Positions 1-7,634 of a stretch of DNA of 34,436 bases are shown here, one piece after another; position 1 is the first letter of the stretch; each line of letters starts with the position of its first letter. Source of the DNA: JBBSWA01 sp038046485 (GTDB taxonomy: Archaea; Nanobdellota; Nanobdellia; Woesearchaeales; SM23-78); the NCBI GenBank assembly GCA_038046485.1, contig JBBSWA010000072.1:1-34436 (forward strand). The letters are read 5' to 3'. The notes under the pieces were generated by a model. The model saw only the letters and a program-made list of their open reading frames with translations. It did no database searches and was not told where the DNA came from. A program made the translations under genes and the position numbers.

Positions 1-164
1 CTGACGCTCAATTAGAAGCCTTTGATCTTCCCATCAAGCGCAGCCCTCCCGTCATGGAGTTCATGGGAGAAACCTACAACTCTGAAGTCAAGAAATGCTT
101 GCGCATCTTCCCCCATGACAACGACACAGAAGGCTTCTTTGTGGCAAAGATAAAAAAGGTCTAA
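1..164 (+). CDS. RNA m5C methyltransferase, NOL1/NOP2/Sun family, C-terminal end (partial)
   Basis: The window opens inside this gene; the reading frame starts at base 3 and ends with TAA at 162-164, giving the last 53 residues. The end reads RIFPHDNDTEGFFVAKIKK, the closing strand of NOL1/NOP2/Sun cytosine-5 RNA methyltransferases, where the P-H-x-N-x-T-E-G-F-F segment is well conserved. Family members transfer a methyl group from S-adenosylmethionine to cytosine in tRNA or rRNA. The catalytic cysteines lie upstream of the window and cannot be checked, so the exact RNA target is unknown. The gene reads away from the window start and is followed by about 170 bases with no gene. Confidence 0.75.
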   Translation, partial: DAQLEAFDLPIKRSPPVMEFMGETYNSEVKKCLRIFPHDNDTEGFFVAKIKKV

Positions 165-307
165 GTTCTCACCAATGCTTCAAAGTCTTGTGTAGTCAAG
201 GTTTCTAAATTGACTAGTTTAAAGACCACAATTTGGTCATGGGGGGTGTCACATCCACTTCCGGTTTCCTAAGATTAGCTTTTCTTGCTCTTATTGAAGG
301 TATTCTA
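165..307. other. intergenic region without a recognised gene
   Basis: Between the methyltransferase stop and the promoter of the GHKL gene I find no credible reading frame, tRNA or C/D-box motif. A T-rich stretch follows the upstream stop and could hold the terminator. Confidence 0.4.
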
Positions 308-315
308 TTTATAAA
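308..315 (+). promoter_or_regulatory. TATA box for the GHKL ATPase gene
   Basis: The octamer TTTATAAA ends 23 bases before the ATG at 339. That is the spacing expected of an archaeal TATA box with a leaderless or nearly leaderless transcript, and it supports the ATG at 339 over the TTG at 330. Confidence 0.6.
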
Positions 316-338
316 TTGAGAACTGCTCTTTGTGTAAC

Positions 339-1727
339 ATGAAGAAGTTCGACCTTAACATCGAGAAGGTGTTGGAAGACTGGGGAGTTCATCATGCCCT
401 TCGAGAGGTCATTGCCAACGCCTTAGATGAGCAAGCACTGACAAATACTAAGGACATAGAGATTCTCAAAGAAAAGGCTGAAAAATGGCACATCCGGGAC
501 TTTGGTAGAGGCTTGAGACAAAACCACCTCACCCAAAATGAGGACAAGGAAAAGCAAGCTCATCCAGATCAGGTTATCGGCAAGTTCGGAGTCGGGCTTA
601 AAGATGCTTTTGCCACTTTTGATCGGAACAAAGTCAAGGTGATCATCAAGTCCAAATACTGTGGTATTACGCTTGGCAAAGAGTCCAAGCATGGCTTCGA
701 GAGTATCACGACATTACATGCGCTCATCGATGACTCTGCAGATTCAAAATTCGTAGGAACAGAATTCGTTTTTGAAGGGATTAAAGATGAGGATATGAAT
801 CTTGCGAAGGAATTCTTTCTCAAGTTCTCAGAAGAGAAATTGTTGGAGGCAACAGAATACGGTCAGGTTCTCGACAAAGGAAAATCAAAAATAGCGCGGA
901 TATATATCACAGGACTGCGAGTAGCCGAAGAAGAGAATTTTCTGTTCTCATATAACATCACATCGGTAACAAAAAGCATCAAAAAGGCGCTCAATCGAGA
1001 GCGTACAAATGTTGGGCGTACGGCATACGCAGGTCGCGTGAAAGATATTCTTCTGGAATGTAGGGAGAAGCGCGTTGCGGAGTTACTTGTAGACGACCTC
1101 AAAAAATTCGAGGCAGGGGAGTTGCATGACGAGCTTGACTGGATCGATGTGTCAGTCCATGCGTGTAAATTGCTTAACGCAACAGAAAAAGTTCTCTTTC
1201 TCACACCATCAGAACTCTTCGACGCTAAAGAGATGGTTGATAGAGCTAAAAAAGATGGTTACAAAATTGTTACTGTTCCAGATAATGTAAAGGAAAAAAT
1301 TCACGGACTCAATGACCTCGAAGGCAAACCCATTCGAGACCTCAGTGAATATGCAAGCGAATGGAACAAAAGTTTTGAGTTCAAATTTGTTAAAGAAAAA
1401 AACCTTACAAAGCAGGAACATGAAGTGTTTGCAAGAACACAAGCCATTCTCGACCTCGTTGGTGGAAAACCCAAGAACGTCAAAGAAATTCTTATCTCAG
1501 AAACTATGCGAACGGAAGCGTACAGTTACCAAGAAGCAGCAGGGCTATGGGAGCCAGAAAATAATCGCATCATTATTAAGAGAGACCAACTCAAGAATTT
1601 GGACGGATATGCTGGTGTTTTGTTACATGAGGTGGCTCATGCCCGTAGCAACGCGAAAGATATATCATCGGAGTTTGAGGACGAGCTCACTATTCTGTTA
1701 GGCAAGATAGCTAAGAAATCACTATGA
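339..1727 (+). CDS. GHKL-fold ATPase with C-terminal HExxH metal-binding motif
   Basis: Protein of 462 aa. The N-terminal part has the Bergerat ATP-binding motifs of the GHKL superfamily (gyrase B, Hsp90, histidine kinase, MutL): N-box REVIANALDE (22-31), DFGRG (54-58) and GKFGVGLK (81-88). Near the end is LLHEVAHA (428-435), an HExxH zinc-protease signature with H430, E431 and H434; the acidic segment SEFEDE that follows (444-449) could give a third ligand. I recall similar uncharacterised bacterial proteins pairing these two ends, but no function is established. No membrane segment is seen. The ATG at 339 is preferred because of the TATA box; TTG at 330 would add three residues. It converges with the RmuC-like gene, leaving 18 bases between them. 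It could act in DNA handling, stress or phage defence; this is inference. Confidence 0.75.
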   Translation: MKKFDLNIEKVLEDWGVHHALREVIANALDEQALTNTKDIEILKEKAEKWHIRDFGRGLRQNHLTQNEDKEKQAHPDQVIGKFGVGLKDAFATFDRNKVKVIIKSKYCGITLGKESKHGFESITTLHALIDDSADSKFVGTEFVFEGIKDEDMNLAKEFFLKFSEEKLLEATEYGQVLDKGKSKIARIYITGLRVAEEENFLFSYNITSVTKSIKKALNRERTNVGRTAYAGRVKDILLECREKRVAELLVDDLKKFEAGELHDELDWIDVSVHACKLLNATEKVLFLTPSELFDAKEMVDRAKKDGYKIVTVPDNVKEKIHGLNDLEGKPIRDLSEYASEWNKSFEFKFVKEKNLTKQEHEVFARTQAILDLVGGKPKNVKEILISETMRTEAYSYQEAAGLWEPENNRIIIKRDQLKNLDGYAGVLLHEVAHARSNAKDISSEFEDELTILLGKIAKKSL

Positions 1728-1745
1728 TAAGATAATCATCCCATT

Positions 1746-2681
1746 TTAGAGATGATTCCCTTTCTTTACTGAGTCCTTTATTTCATCGTTGGCATTGCTT
1801 ATTGTCTTGACGCCGCGATCTATACTGTCAGTCTTATCTTGTATTTGCTTGAGTAAATGCTGGTATTGTTCAACAATCTTTTTGTATGCCCCCACATCGC
1901 CTTTTTCAGCGATGAGTTCATATTCCTTCATGAGAATAAATAGATGTATGTATACAGTTTCAAAACCGCAAATCACGACATTATTGGATAACCCCTCATC
2001 AATAAGCTCTGGGAACATCTCAAGCACACCATCAGGAATAACCAGAACACATTTGTCAACAGTTTTCGATGTATTCTGATACTTTTTGATGTTGGTGATT
2101 TCTTTCTCTATTTTCACCACAATTTGCTTTCCTATCTTTTTCCTATCAGAATCTTCCTCAGCAGCATCAAATTCTTGAACGAGATTGTCAACTTCTGGGA
2201 GTTTCGCGTCAATAGGAATATATTTTCCATTGGATAATTTCCAAGCATACTCAACAGTTTTTCCATCTACCCGCAGGTTTTTCTCAACCCTATTAGATTG
2301 AAGAGCGGCTTTGAGAGTTTCCTTTAGTGCTTGTTCACCAACCTGTCCACGGCGTTTTGTTCCCTGAATAGTACGTTGAAAATCCGCTATGCTTTTGTGC
2401 ATCACAGTGATCTGATCTGTATTCACCTTCAAAGTTTTTCCAGTGCCCTCTATAAACTGTTTCTGAGCTTCTTCATCTTTTTTCCTCAACTCATCCTCGT
2501 GTTTCTTGTCCAAGGCACGCTTCTCATCAATCAATTTCAGTTGACCTTTCAATTCAGCCAATTGCACTCCAATCTGGGTAGTATCCCCCAGAGCCGATCC
2601 TGATGGCGTTTGGAGTTTTTGGTAAATGATGTAGAGGAACACCCATACTCCAATGAACAAAATAACAGTCAGTGTATCCAT
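1746..2681 (-). CDS. rmuC: RmuC-like protein (membrane-anchored, coiled coil, nuclease-like fold)
   Basis: About 311 aa from the ATG at 2681. A single N-terminal membrane segment (TVILFIGVWVFLYIIY) is followed by a charged coiled coil and then a domain with RGQVGEQALKETL and KYIPIDAKLP, which match the conserved G-x-x-GE and IDAK-P motifs of RmuC. RmuC belongs to the restriction-endonuclease-like fold and in bacteria limits certain DNA rearrangements; its biochemical role is poorly defined. A longer frame starts at 2738, but the TATA-like TTTTAATATA at 2704-2713 sits 23-32 bases before 2681 and supports the shorter start. It is downstream of rps12 on the same strand but probably has its own promoter. 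Confidence 0.75.
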   Translation of the reverse strand: MDTLTVILFIGVWVFLYIIYQKLQTPSGSALGDTTQIGVQLAELKGQLKLIDEKRALDKKHEDELRKKDEEAQKQFIEGTGKTLKVNTDQITVMHKSIADFQRTIQGTKRRGQVGEQALKETLKAALQSNRVEKNLRVDGKTVEYAWKLSNGKYIPIDAKLPEVDNLVQEFDAAEEDSDRKKIGKQIVVKIEKEITNIKKYQNTSKTVDKCVLVIPDGVLEMFPELIDEGLSNNVVICGFETVYIHLFILMKEYELIAEKGDVGAYKKIVEQYQHLLKQIQDKTDSIDRGVKTISNANDEIKDSVKKGNHL

Positions 2682-2703
2682 ATCACTTTTCAAAAGAGTA
2701 TCG

Positions 2704-2713
2704 TATATTAAAA
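2704..2713 (-). promoter_or_regulatory. TATA box for the RmuC-like gene
   Basis: On the minus strand this reads TTTTAATATA, 23-32 bases before the ATG at 2681, and lies in the short gap after the rps12 stop. Confidence 0.45.
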
Positions 2714-2750
2714 AGTTTGCTTTGTTGTAATAAAACAATAAAAGAAATAA

Positions 2751-3188
2751 TTACTTCCTCGCCTTTTCCAATTTTCCAAACAACAAAGCATTCAAGGATT
2801 GATCATTGACTTTGATGACTTGCCATCGAACGCCAGGAATATCTCCTTTGGAACGTCCCATCTTTCCACCGATGCATTCAATCATGACTTCATCGTGTTC
2901 GTCCACCATCTTGGTGGCGCCATCTCCCGGTAAGAAGGCGGTGACTTGTTTTCCGTTCTTAACCAGTTGGACTCGCACGCATTTTCGCATGGCTGAGTTG
3001 GGTTGTTTGGCTTCTCGCTGTACTTTTTCTAGCACAATGCCTTTAGCTTGTGAAGCACCTTCTAAGGGGTCTGATTTGGCCTTTAAATTATTGGTTTTCT
3101 TAACGTACCATTTATACATCCATTTACTGCGTTTGCGTCTCGCACGTAAGCGTTTGGCTGAGTTGAGTCCGTTTGATTTTTTTCCCAT
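2751..3188 (-). CDS. rps12: 30S ribosomal protein S12 (uS12)
   Basis: Protein of 145 aa, the normal length for archaeal S12, which forms part of the decoding centre of the small subunit. The family signature KQPNSAMRKCVRVQL and the later KGDIPGVRW segment are both present, and the N terminus is strongly basic as usual. It is the last gene of the RNA polymerase operon, 13 bases after the NusA-like gene. In many archaea S7 and the translation elongation factors follow directly; here the next gene is the RmuC-like gene, so the cluster is cut short. Confidence 0.97.
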   Translation of the reverse strand: MGKKSNGLNSAKRLRARRKRSKWMYKWYVKKTNNLKAKSDPLEGASQAKGIVLEKVQREAKQPNSAMRKCVRVQLVKNGKQVTAFLPGDGATKMVDEHDEVMIECIGGKMGRSKGDIPGVRWQVIKVNDQSLNALLFGKLEKARK

Positions 3189-3201
3189 GTTTTTTTGACC
3201 T

Positions 3202-3615
3202 TTATTTGACTTGAATCTTGGTGATGGGGTAATACTGTTTTACGGTTTCTTCGAGCCTTTTTAAGTTTTGTGCTCGGATCCCAATGATATACCCTTTGGT
3301 TTTGGCATCTTTGACCTTAATGAGGACTTCTCCGTTGTTTTCAGTGATTTCATCCACTTGCAACGGCTGCAAGAGGCTGCGAACAAAGCCAATCAAGGTG
3401 TCGGCATACTCTACGATTTGCACCTTCTTTTTAAGCATTTGCTCTAATTGACGAGGATTGTTCTTGTGCTTCCCCAACGCCTTTCCCATTTGGCCGGCAT
3501 TGACAACGATGAGGAGGCGATCCGGAAATTGGAAGCAATCCTTGGTTTCAGCGCCGCTAACCTTCTCAAAGAGCGCACGCATTTGAATGAGTTGAGTGTC
3601 ATACTTAATAGCCAT
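3202..3615 (-). CDS. nusA: NusA-like KH-domain transcription factor
   Basis: Protein of 137 aa, matching the short archaeal NusA that consists only of KH RNA-binding domains and lacks the polymerase-binding N-terminal domain of bacterial NusA. Two KH-type segments are visible: VVNAGQMGKALGKHKNN in the first half and KGYIIGIRAQNLKRLE in the second, each with the G-x-x-G-type loop. Its position between L30e and S12 in the polymerase operon is the standard archaeal arrangement. It is thought to act in termination or antitermination by binding nascent RNA; this is by family. Confidence 0.92.
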   Translation of the reverse strand: MAIKYDTQLIQMRALFEKVSGAETKDCFQFPDRLLIVVNAGQMGKALGKHKNNPRQLEQMLKKKVQIVEYADTLIGFVRSLLQPLQVDEITENNGEVLIKVKDAKTKGYIIGIRAQNLKRLEETVKQYYPITKIQVK

Positions 3616-3618
3616 GGT

Positions 3619-3873
3619 TTACCGAAGTTGACCCAAAAGATTGATGGAGAAGGGCTTTTTGCATAGGGTTCCAAGTTCATTGTTGGGAACTTCTAAGGGT
3701 ATAAGCTCTGTTTTGGCGATTTGGGCTTGTCGCTCGATGTTTTGTTTTAAAAGAGGAGGGCAGTTTTCGGTTACATAAACCTTAGCTAGTTTTCCTAATT
3801 TAAGTGCCTTGAGCGTTTTTTGGGTGCCAATCGTTGCTTTTTTGCTGTTGATGAGTTGGGTAAAATCAATCAT
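3619..3873 (-). CDS. rpl30e: ribosomal protein L30e (eL30)
   Basis: Protein of 84 aa, slightly shorter than the typical archaeal L30e of about 100 aa. It lies exactly where archaeal rpl30e lies, between rpoA'' and nusA. Conserved L30e features are the start with KKATIGTQKTLKALKLGKLAKV and the ENCPP segment, which belong to the L7Ae/L30e kink-turn-binding fold. The start overlaps the rpoA'' stop by four bases, so translational coupling is likely. The C terminus seems trimmed compared with the family. Confidence 0.88.
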   Translation of the reverse strand: MIDFTQLINSKKATIGTQKTLKALKLGKLAKVYVTENCPPLLKQNIERQAQIAKTELIPLEVPNNELGTLCKKPFSINLLGQLR

Positions 3874-5036
3874 TTCGCTTCCTCCGTTTCTTTTTCAATC
3901 TTAGGGCCTTTTCCGATTTTGGTGACGAGGCCAGGTAGGCCTGTTCCAACAGGCACCGGCTGGTTTAGCATGACGTTTTCAATCACGGAGTTCAGTTCAT
4001 CGACCTCTCCGATGAGTGTAGCGTTAATGATATGCTTAATGGGTGTTTCGAAGCTAGCCCTGGCAAGTACAGATGGTTTTTCTTTGACGACTCCGTATCG
4101 GGTAATGCCTAGAACTTCACCGCTCATGGTCATGGTGTCGGCAACAAGCAAGATATGTCGAATGTCAATATCAATGCCTTGGGTGTCGATGACTTTTAAG
4201 ATTTCATTGATGATGGATTGTCGTGCAACTTCAATACCAAAGGTTTTTTCCATCTCAAAGATATTGTTGCTGATCGTCTTGGTGGGGTCCACAAAAGGTA
4301 ATTTGAGGATTTCTTTAAGATTGGTTCCAGCAGTAATGATCAAGTATTCTTCACCGCGCTTGACAGGAAGGACTTGTCGAACGCCCTTAATCCCATGCAC
4401 ATAGACGTCCTTGATTTTCTCTTTGAGTTTGTACAATTGGTTGAGGTCTTGTTCACCGCTTACCGTAACACCCAAGGTGCCTTCTTTATTGAGTTTGAAG
4501 TTAAATCCTTTGACTGTTTTTTTAAAGCCATTCACAATACCCTCTTCTTTGAGTTTGAGGTCTTCTAGTTTTTTCTTATTCAGTTCAATGGTCATTTCAG
4601 CGTCTACGATGTTGATGCTGATTTCCTTGATGAGTTCTTTGAACTGAGTTTCCTTGAGGCCTTCAGCTATTTTTTTGATGTCTTGTCCTTCAGAATAGGG
4701 TTTTACAAGGTGAACTTCCATCATCTCGCTGCTAATGGTTTTTCGTCCGTCAAGAACTTCAATAAGTCTAGGAAGGCCTGTAGTCACGTTCATTTCAGAT
4801 ACGCCGGCAAAGTGGAAGGTGTTTAAGGTCATTTGTGTTCCGGGTTCACCAATACTCTCGGCCGTGATCATACCCACGCTTTCGCCCGGCTCAACCAAGA
4901 TTTTTAAGTATTCTTGATACACGGCTTCAATGCACTTTTTGACTTTGGCTTCTGCGCAGCCGCTAGGAAGGGCTTCTTTGAGTTCATCCAGGATTTTCTG
5001 GGGGATCTTATTTTGGTATTCTTCGAATATTTTCAT
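3870..5036 (-). CDS. rpoA2: DNA-directed RNA polymerase subunit A''
   Basis: Protein of 388 aa, the C-terminal part of the largest subunit, which archaea encode as a separate gene. The segment around residues 58-82 (AESIGEPGTQMTLNTFHFAG) is the trigger-loop region that closes over the incoming nucleotide. Later segments such as GEVLGITRYGVV and SFETPIKHI match the conserved C-terminal region of A''. Its ATG overlaps the stop of rpoA' (ATGA, 5033-5036), which points to coupled translation of the two halves. Confidence 0.97.
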   Translation of the reverse strand: MKIFEEYQNKIPQKILDELKEALPSGCAEAKVKKCIEAVYQEYLKILVEPGESVGMITAESIGEPGTQMTLNTFHFAGVSEMNVTTGLPRLIEVLDGRKTISSEMMEVHLVKPYSEGQDIKKIAEGLKETQFKELIKEISINIVDAEMTIELNKKKLEDLKLKEEGIVNGFKKTVKGFNFKLNKEGTLGVTVSGEQDLNQLYKLKEKIKDVYVHGIKGVRQVLPVKRGEEYLIITAGTNLKEILKLPFVDPTKTISNNIFEMEKTFGIEVARQSIINEILKVIDTQGIDIDIRHILLVADTMTMSGEVLGITRYGVVKEKPSVLARASFETPIKHIINATLIGEVDELNSVIENVMLNQPVPVGTGLPGLVTKIGKGPKIEKETEEAK

Positions 5037-7633
5037 GAAGTCTCACCTAGGGTTTCTTGGATGACACGTTTGACATTGAGTTTGCCGGCTTCGCTCTTGC
5101 TGACATCAACGCCGTCTTCTCCATAATGGAATTGGACGATCTTTTTGCTGGCGTCTCGTACAGTGAAGTCGTATTCGACTTTTAAATCTTGCATGGCATT
5201 GCTGAGTCTTCGGTATAAATAACCAGATTTAGGTGTACGCAAGGCAGTATCCATGAGGCTGTCTCGCCCAGTCATGCTCATAAAGAACATTTCGTGGGGT
5301 TGGAATCCCTTTTTGAATCCATTGCGAATAAAGCCATGTGCAGCGGGAGAGAGGTCATTTCGTTTAAAGCTACTGAGTGTTCGTTCAGCATATCCCTTGT
5401 CGATGCGTCGTCCGCGTAGAGCTTGTTGTCCTACGCAGGCGGCCATTTGAGCGAGTTGGATGATATTACCTCTTGCACCGCTTTCGACCATAATGCTCAT
5501 GTGGGCTTGATGGTCAATTCGCTCTCGGACAATGCGTCCCGTGTCGTTTCGTGCTTTGTTGAGTCGTTCAAGGATTCGTAATTCAAGGGTTTCTTCAAGG
5601 CTTCGCCCAGGAATCAATTCTAATCCGCTTTGTTTGTATTGGGCAACGAGGGTTAAAACATCCTTTTCGGCTTCAATGATGAGGTTTTCGATTTCTTGTT
5701 TGGATTCAGGGCTTAAGTCAATGTCAGATAGTTTAGCAGTAAATCCGTATCGGCTGTTCACTTCAGCTCCTAGATTGGTGATGATGCCTAGGATTTTAGC
5801 CGTAATGTTTTTGCCGTATTTTTGGTGGATGTTTCTTAAGAGTAAACCGCTGCCTGCTCCGAGGTTAGCGCTATCGAGTACGCCGGAAATCAGCCTTCCC
5901 TTTTCAATGCGTACATTATCCTCGGGGTCGGTGCTTCCCTTTTTATAGCTCTTGCTGTAGCCAATGAAATTGAAGTCTTCAGGAAGGATGCAGGAGAAAA
6001 GGTCTTTGCCATTGAGGAAGTCTCCGGAAGGAAGCTTGCTAAAGTCCATAACTCCAACGGCGGCAAGTAAGTCAATCGCTTCGCTGCGAGGTAGGGTCAT
6101 ATATTTGGTGAGTAGGTAGTTTCCGGAAATTCCGTCTTGCAGGCAGGCAATGATATTCAATCCGTATCTAGGACTAATGATCTGGGTTTGTACTTCCATG
6201 AGTAATTCGGCTTCAGCTCGGGATTCTTCGGTCTGAAGAACGTGGAGGTTCATTTCATCTCCATCGAAGTCTGCGTTGTAAGGTTCACAAACCGTGGGGT
6301 TTAATCGTAAGGTCAATCCAGGTAATACCTTTACGCGATGGCACATCATGCTCATTCGGTGCAGGGAGGGTTGTCGGTTGAATAAGGCAATGTCTCCATC
6401 CATTAAGTGGCGTTCAACAACAAAGCCAGGCTGAATTTCTTCGAGGAGTTGTTCCTTCGTTTCATCGGTAACCTTCTTGCGTCGTCCATCTGGTCGTATA
6501 ATATAGTTAGAGCCTGGGTATTCTTTGGCGCCGCGTTTGATGAATTCTTTTAAGTAGTCCATATTCCATTCAGTGACTCGTTCAGGAACCGTGAGCTTCA
6601 TGGCAATCACTTTAGGTACGCCGACTTCATTGATCTCAAGTTTAGGGTCTGGACTGATGACGGCTCGTGCACTAAAGTTGGTTCTTTTACCGGCGAGGTT
6701 ATGTCTTATGCGACCCTCTTTGCTTTTGATGCGTGCAGTAAGGGTTTTCAAGGGCTGTCCACTTCGATGTCTTGCCGGAGGGAGTTGAGGAACTTCATTG
6801 TCAAAGAACGTGGTGATGTGGTATTGCAACAGGTCCCATAGGTCTTCAATGATGATTTCAGGAGCACCTGCGTTGATGTTTTCAAAGAGTCGTTGATTGA
6901 TGCGTACAATGTCCCCTAGTTTGTGGGTTAAGTCATCTTCACTGCGCTCTCCGCTTTCTAAGGTGATGGAGGGTCGCATGGTAACGGGGGGAATGGGAAG
7001 AACAGTAAGGATCATCCATTCAGGTCGTGCAAATTTAGGATTTAAACCAAAGATCACGCAATCATCGTCACTGACTTTTTCAAGGCGGGTTCGAACCTCA
7101 ATGGGGGATAAGCGCTTGTCTTCTTCCATGTAGGTGCTGGGTTTTTCAATCTTAATCTTAAGTTGTTTTGCCATACAGTAAGGACATTTATTGATGGTTC
7201 GCAGGCTGGTGATGATCTCTTGGATCTTTTCTCGTCGTTCTTCAGCATCCTTTTCTTTTTCGTATCGTATGAGGGTTTCAGAGTGTCGGTCGATCTCTTT
7301 TTTGGTGAGTAAGATGCGGCAGCATTGTCTGCAGGTACCCCGCAGTAGATCAAGAACAACTTTGACAAATTTAATATGCACAATAGGTCTTGCAAGTTCA
7401 ATGTATCCAAAGTGGCCGATGCATTCTTTGAGTTTGCTGTTGCAGGTCTTACATTTGAGGCCGGGGTCAATAACACCGAGGCGTACGTCCATGAGGCCTC
7501 CATCAACAGGATAGCCTTCCTTGTCATACAATTCTGGAGTTACAATCTTGGCGCTAGCCATGTCTTTGATGAACTTGGGGCTCATAATGCCAAACGTGAT
7601 TTTTCCGACGTATTTTTGGACGTATTCTTCCAT
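5033..7633 (-). CDS. rpoA1: DNA-directed RNA polymerase subunit A'
   Basis: Protein of 866 aa, the catalytic N-terminal part of the largest subunit. The absolutely conserved NADFDGD motif, whose three aspartates hold the active-site magnesium, is at 453-459. Zinc-binding cysteines are seen at CKTC...C..H (61-74), CRQC (101-104) and CPYC (150-153). RHNLAGKRTNFSARAVI (310-326) and NRQPSLHR (419-426) match conserved core regions, and the bridge-helix region GRDSLMDTALRTPKSGY lies near residue 780. Length fits the archaeal family. It starts one base after the rpoB' stop. Confidence 0.98.
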   Translation of the reverse strand: MEEYVQKYVGKITFGIMSPKFIKDMASAKIVTPELYDKEGYPVDGGLMDVRLGVIDPGLKCKTCNSKLKECIGHFGYIELARPIVHIKFVKVVLDLLRGTCRQCCRILLTKKEIDRHSETLIRYEKEKDAEERREKIQEIITSLRTINKCPYCMAKQLKIKIEKPSTYMEEDKRLSPIEVRTRLEKVSDDDCVIFGLNPKFARPEWMILTVLPIPPVTMRPSITLESGERSEDDLTHKLGDIVRINQRLFENINAGAPEIIIEDLWDLLQYHITTFFDNEVPQLPPARHRSGQPLKTLTARIKSKEGRIRHNLAGKRTNFSARAVISPDPKLEINEVGVPKVIAMKLTVPERVTEWNMDYLKEFIKRGAKEYPGSNYIIRPDGRRKKVTDETKEQLLEEIQPGFVVERHLMDGDIALFNRQPSLHRMSMMCHRVKVLPGLTLRLNPTVCEPYNADFDGDEMNLHVLQTEESRAEAELLMEVQTQIISPRYGLNIIACLQDGISGNYLLTKYMTLPRSEAIDLLAAVGVMDFSKLPSGDFLNGKDLFSCILPEDFNFIGYSKSYKKGSTDPEDNVRIEKGRLISGVLDSANLGAGSGLLLRNIHQKYGKNITAKILGIITNLGAEVNSRYGFTAKLSDIDLSPESKQEIENLIIEAEKDVLTLVAQYKQSGLELIPGRSLEETLELRILERLNKARNDTGRIVRERIDHQAHMSIMVESGARGNIIQLAQMAACVGQQALRGRRIDKGYAERTLSSFKRNDLSPAAHGFIRNGFKKGFQPHEMFFMSMTGRDSLMDTALRTPKSGYLYRRLSNAMQDLKVEYDFTVRDASKKIVQFHYGEDGVDVSKSEAGKLNVKRVIQETLGETS

Positions 7634-7634
7634 G

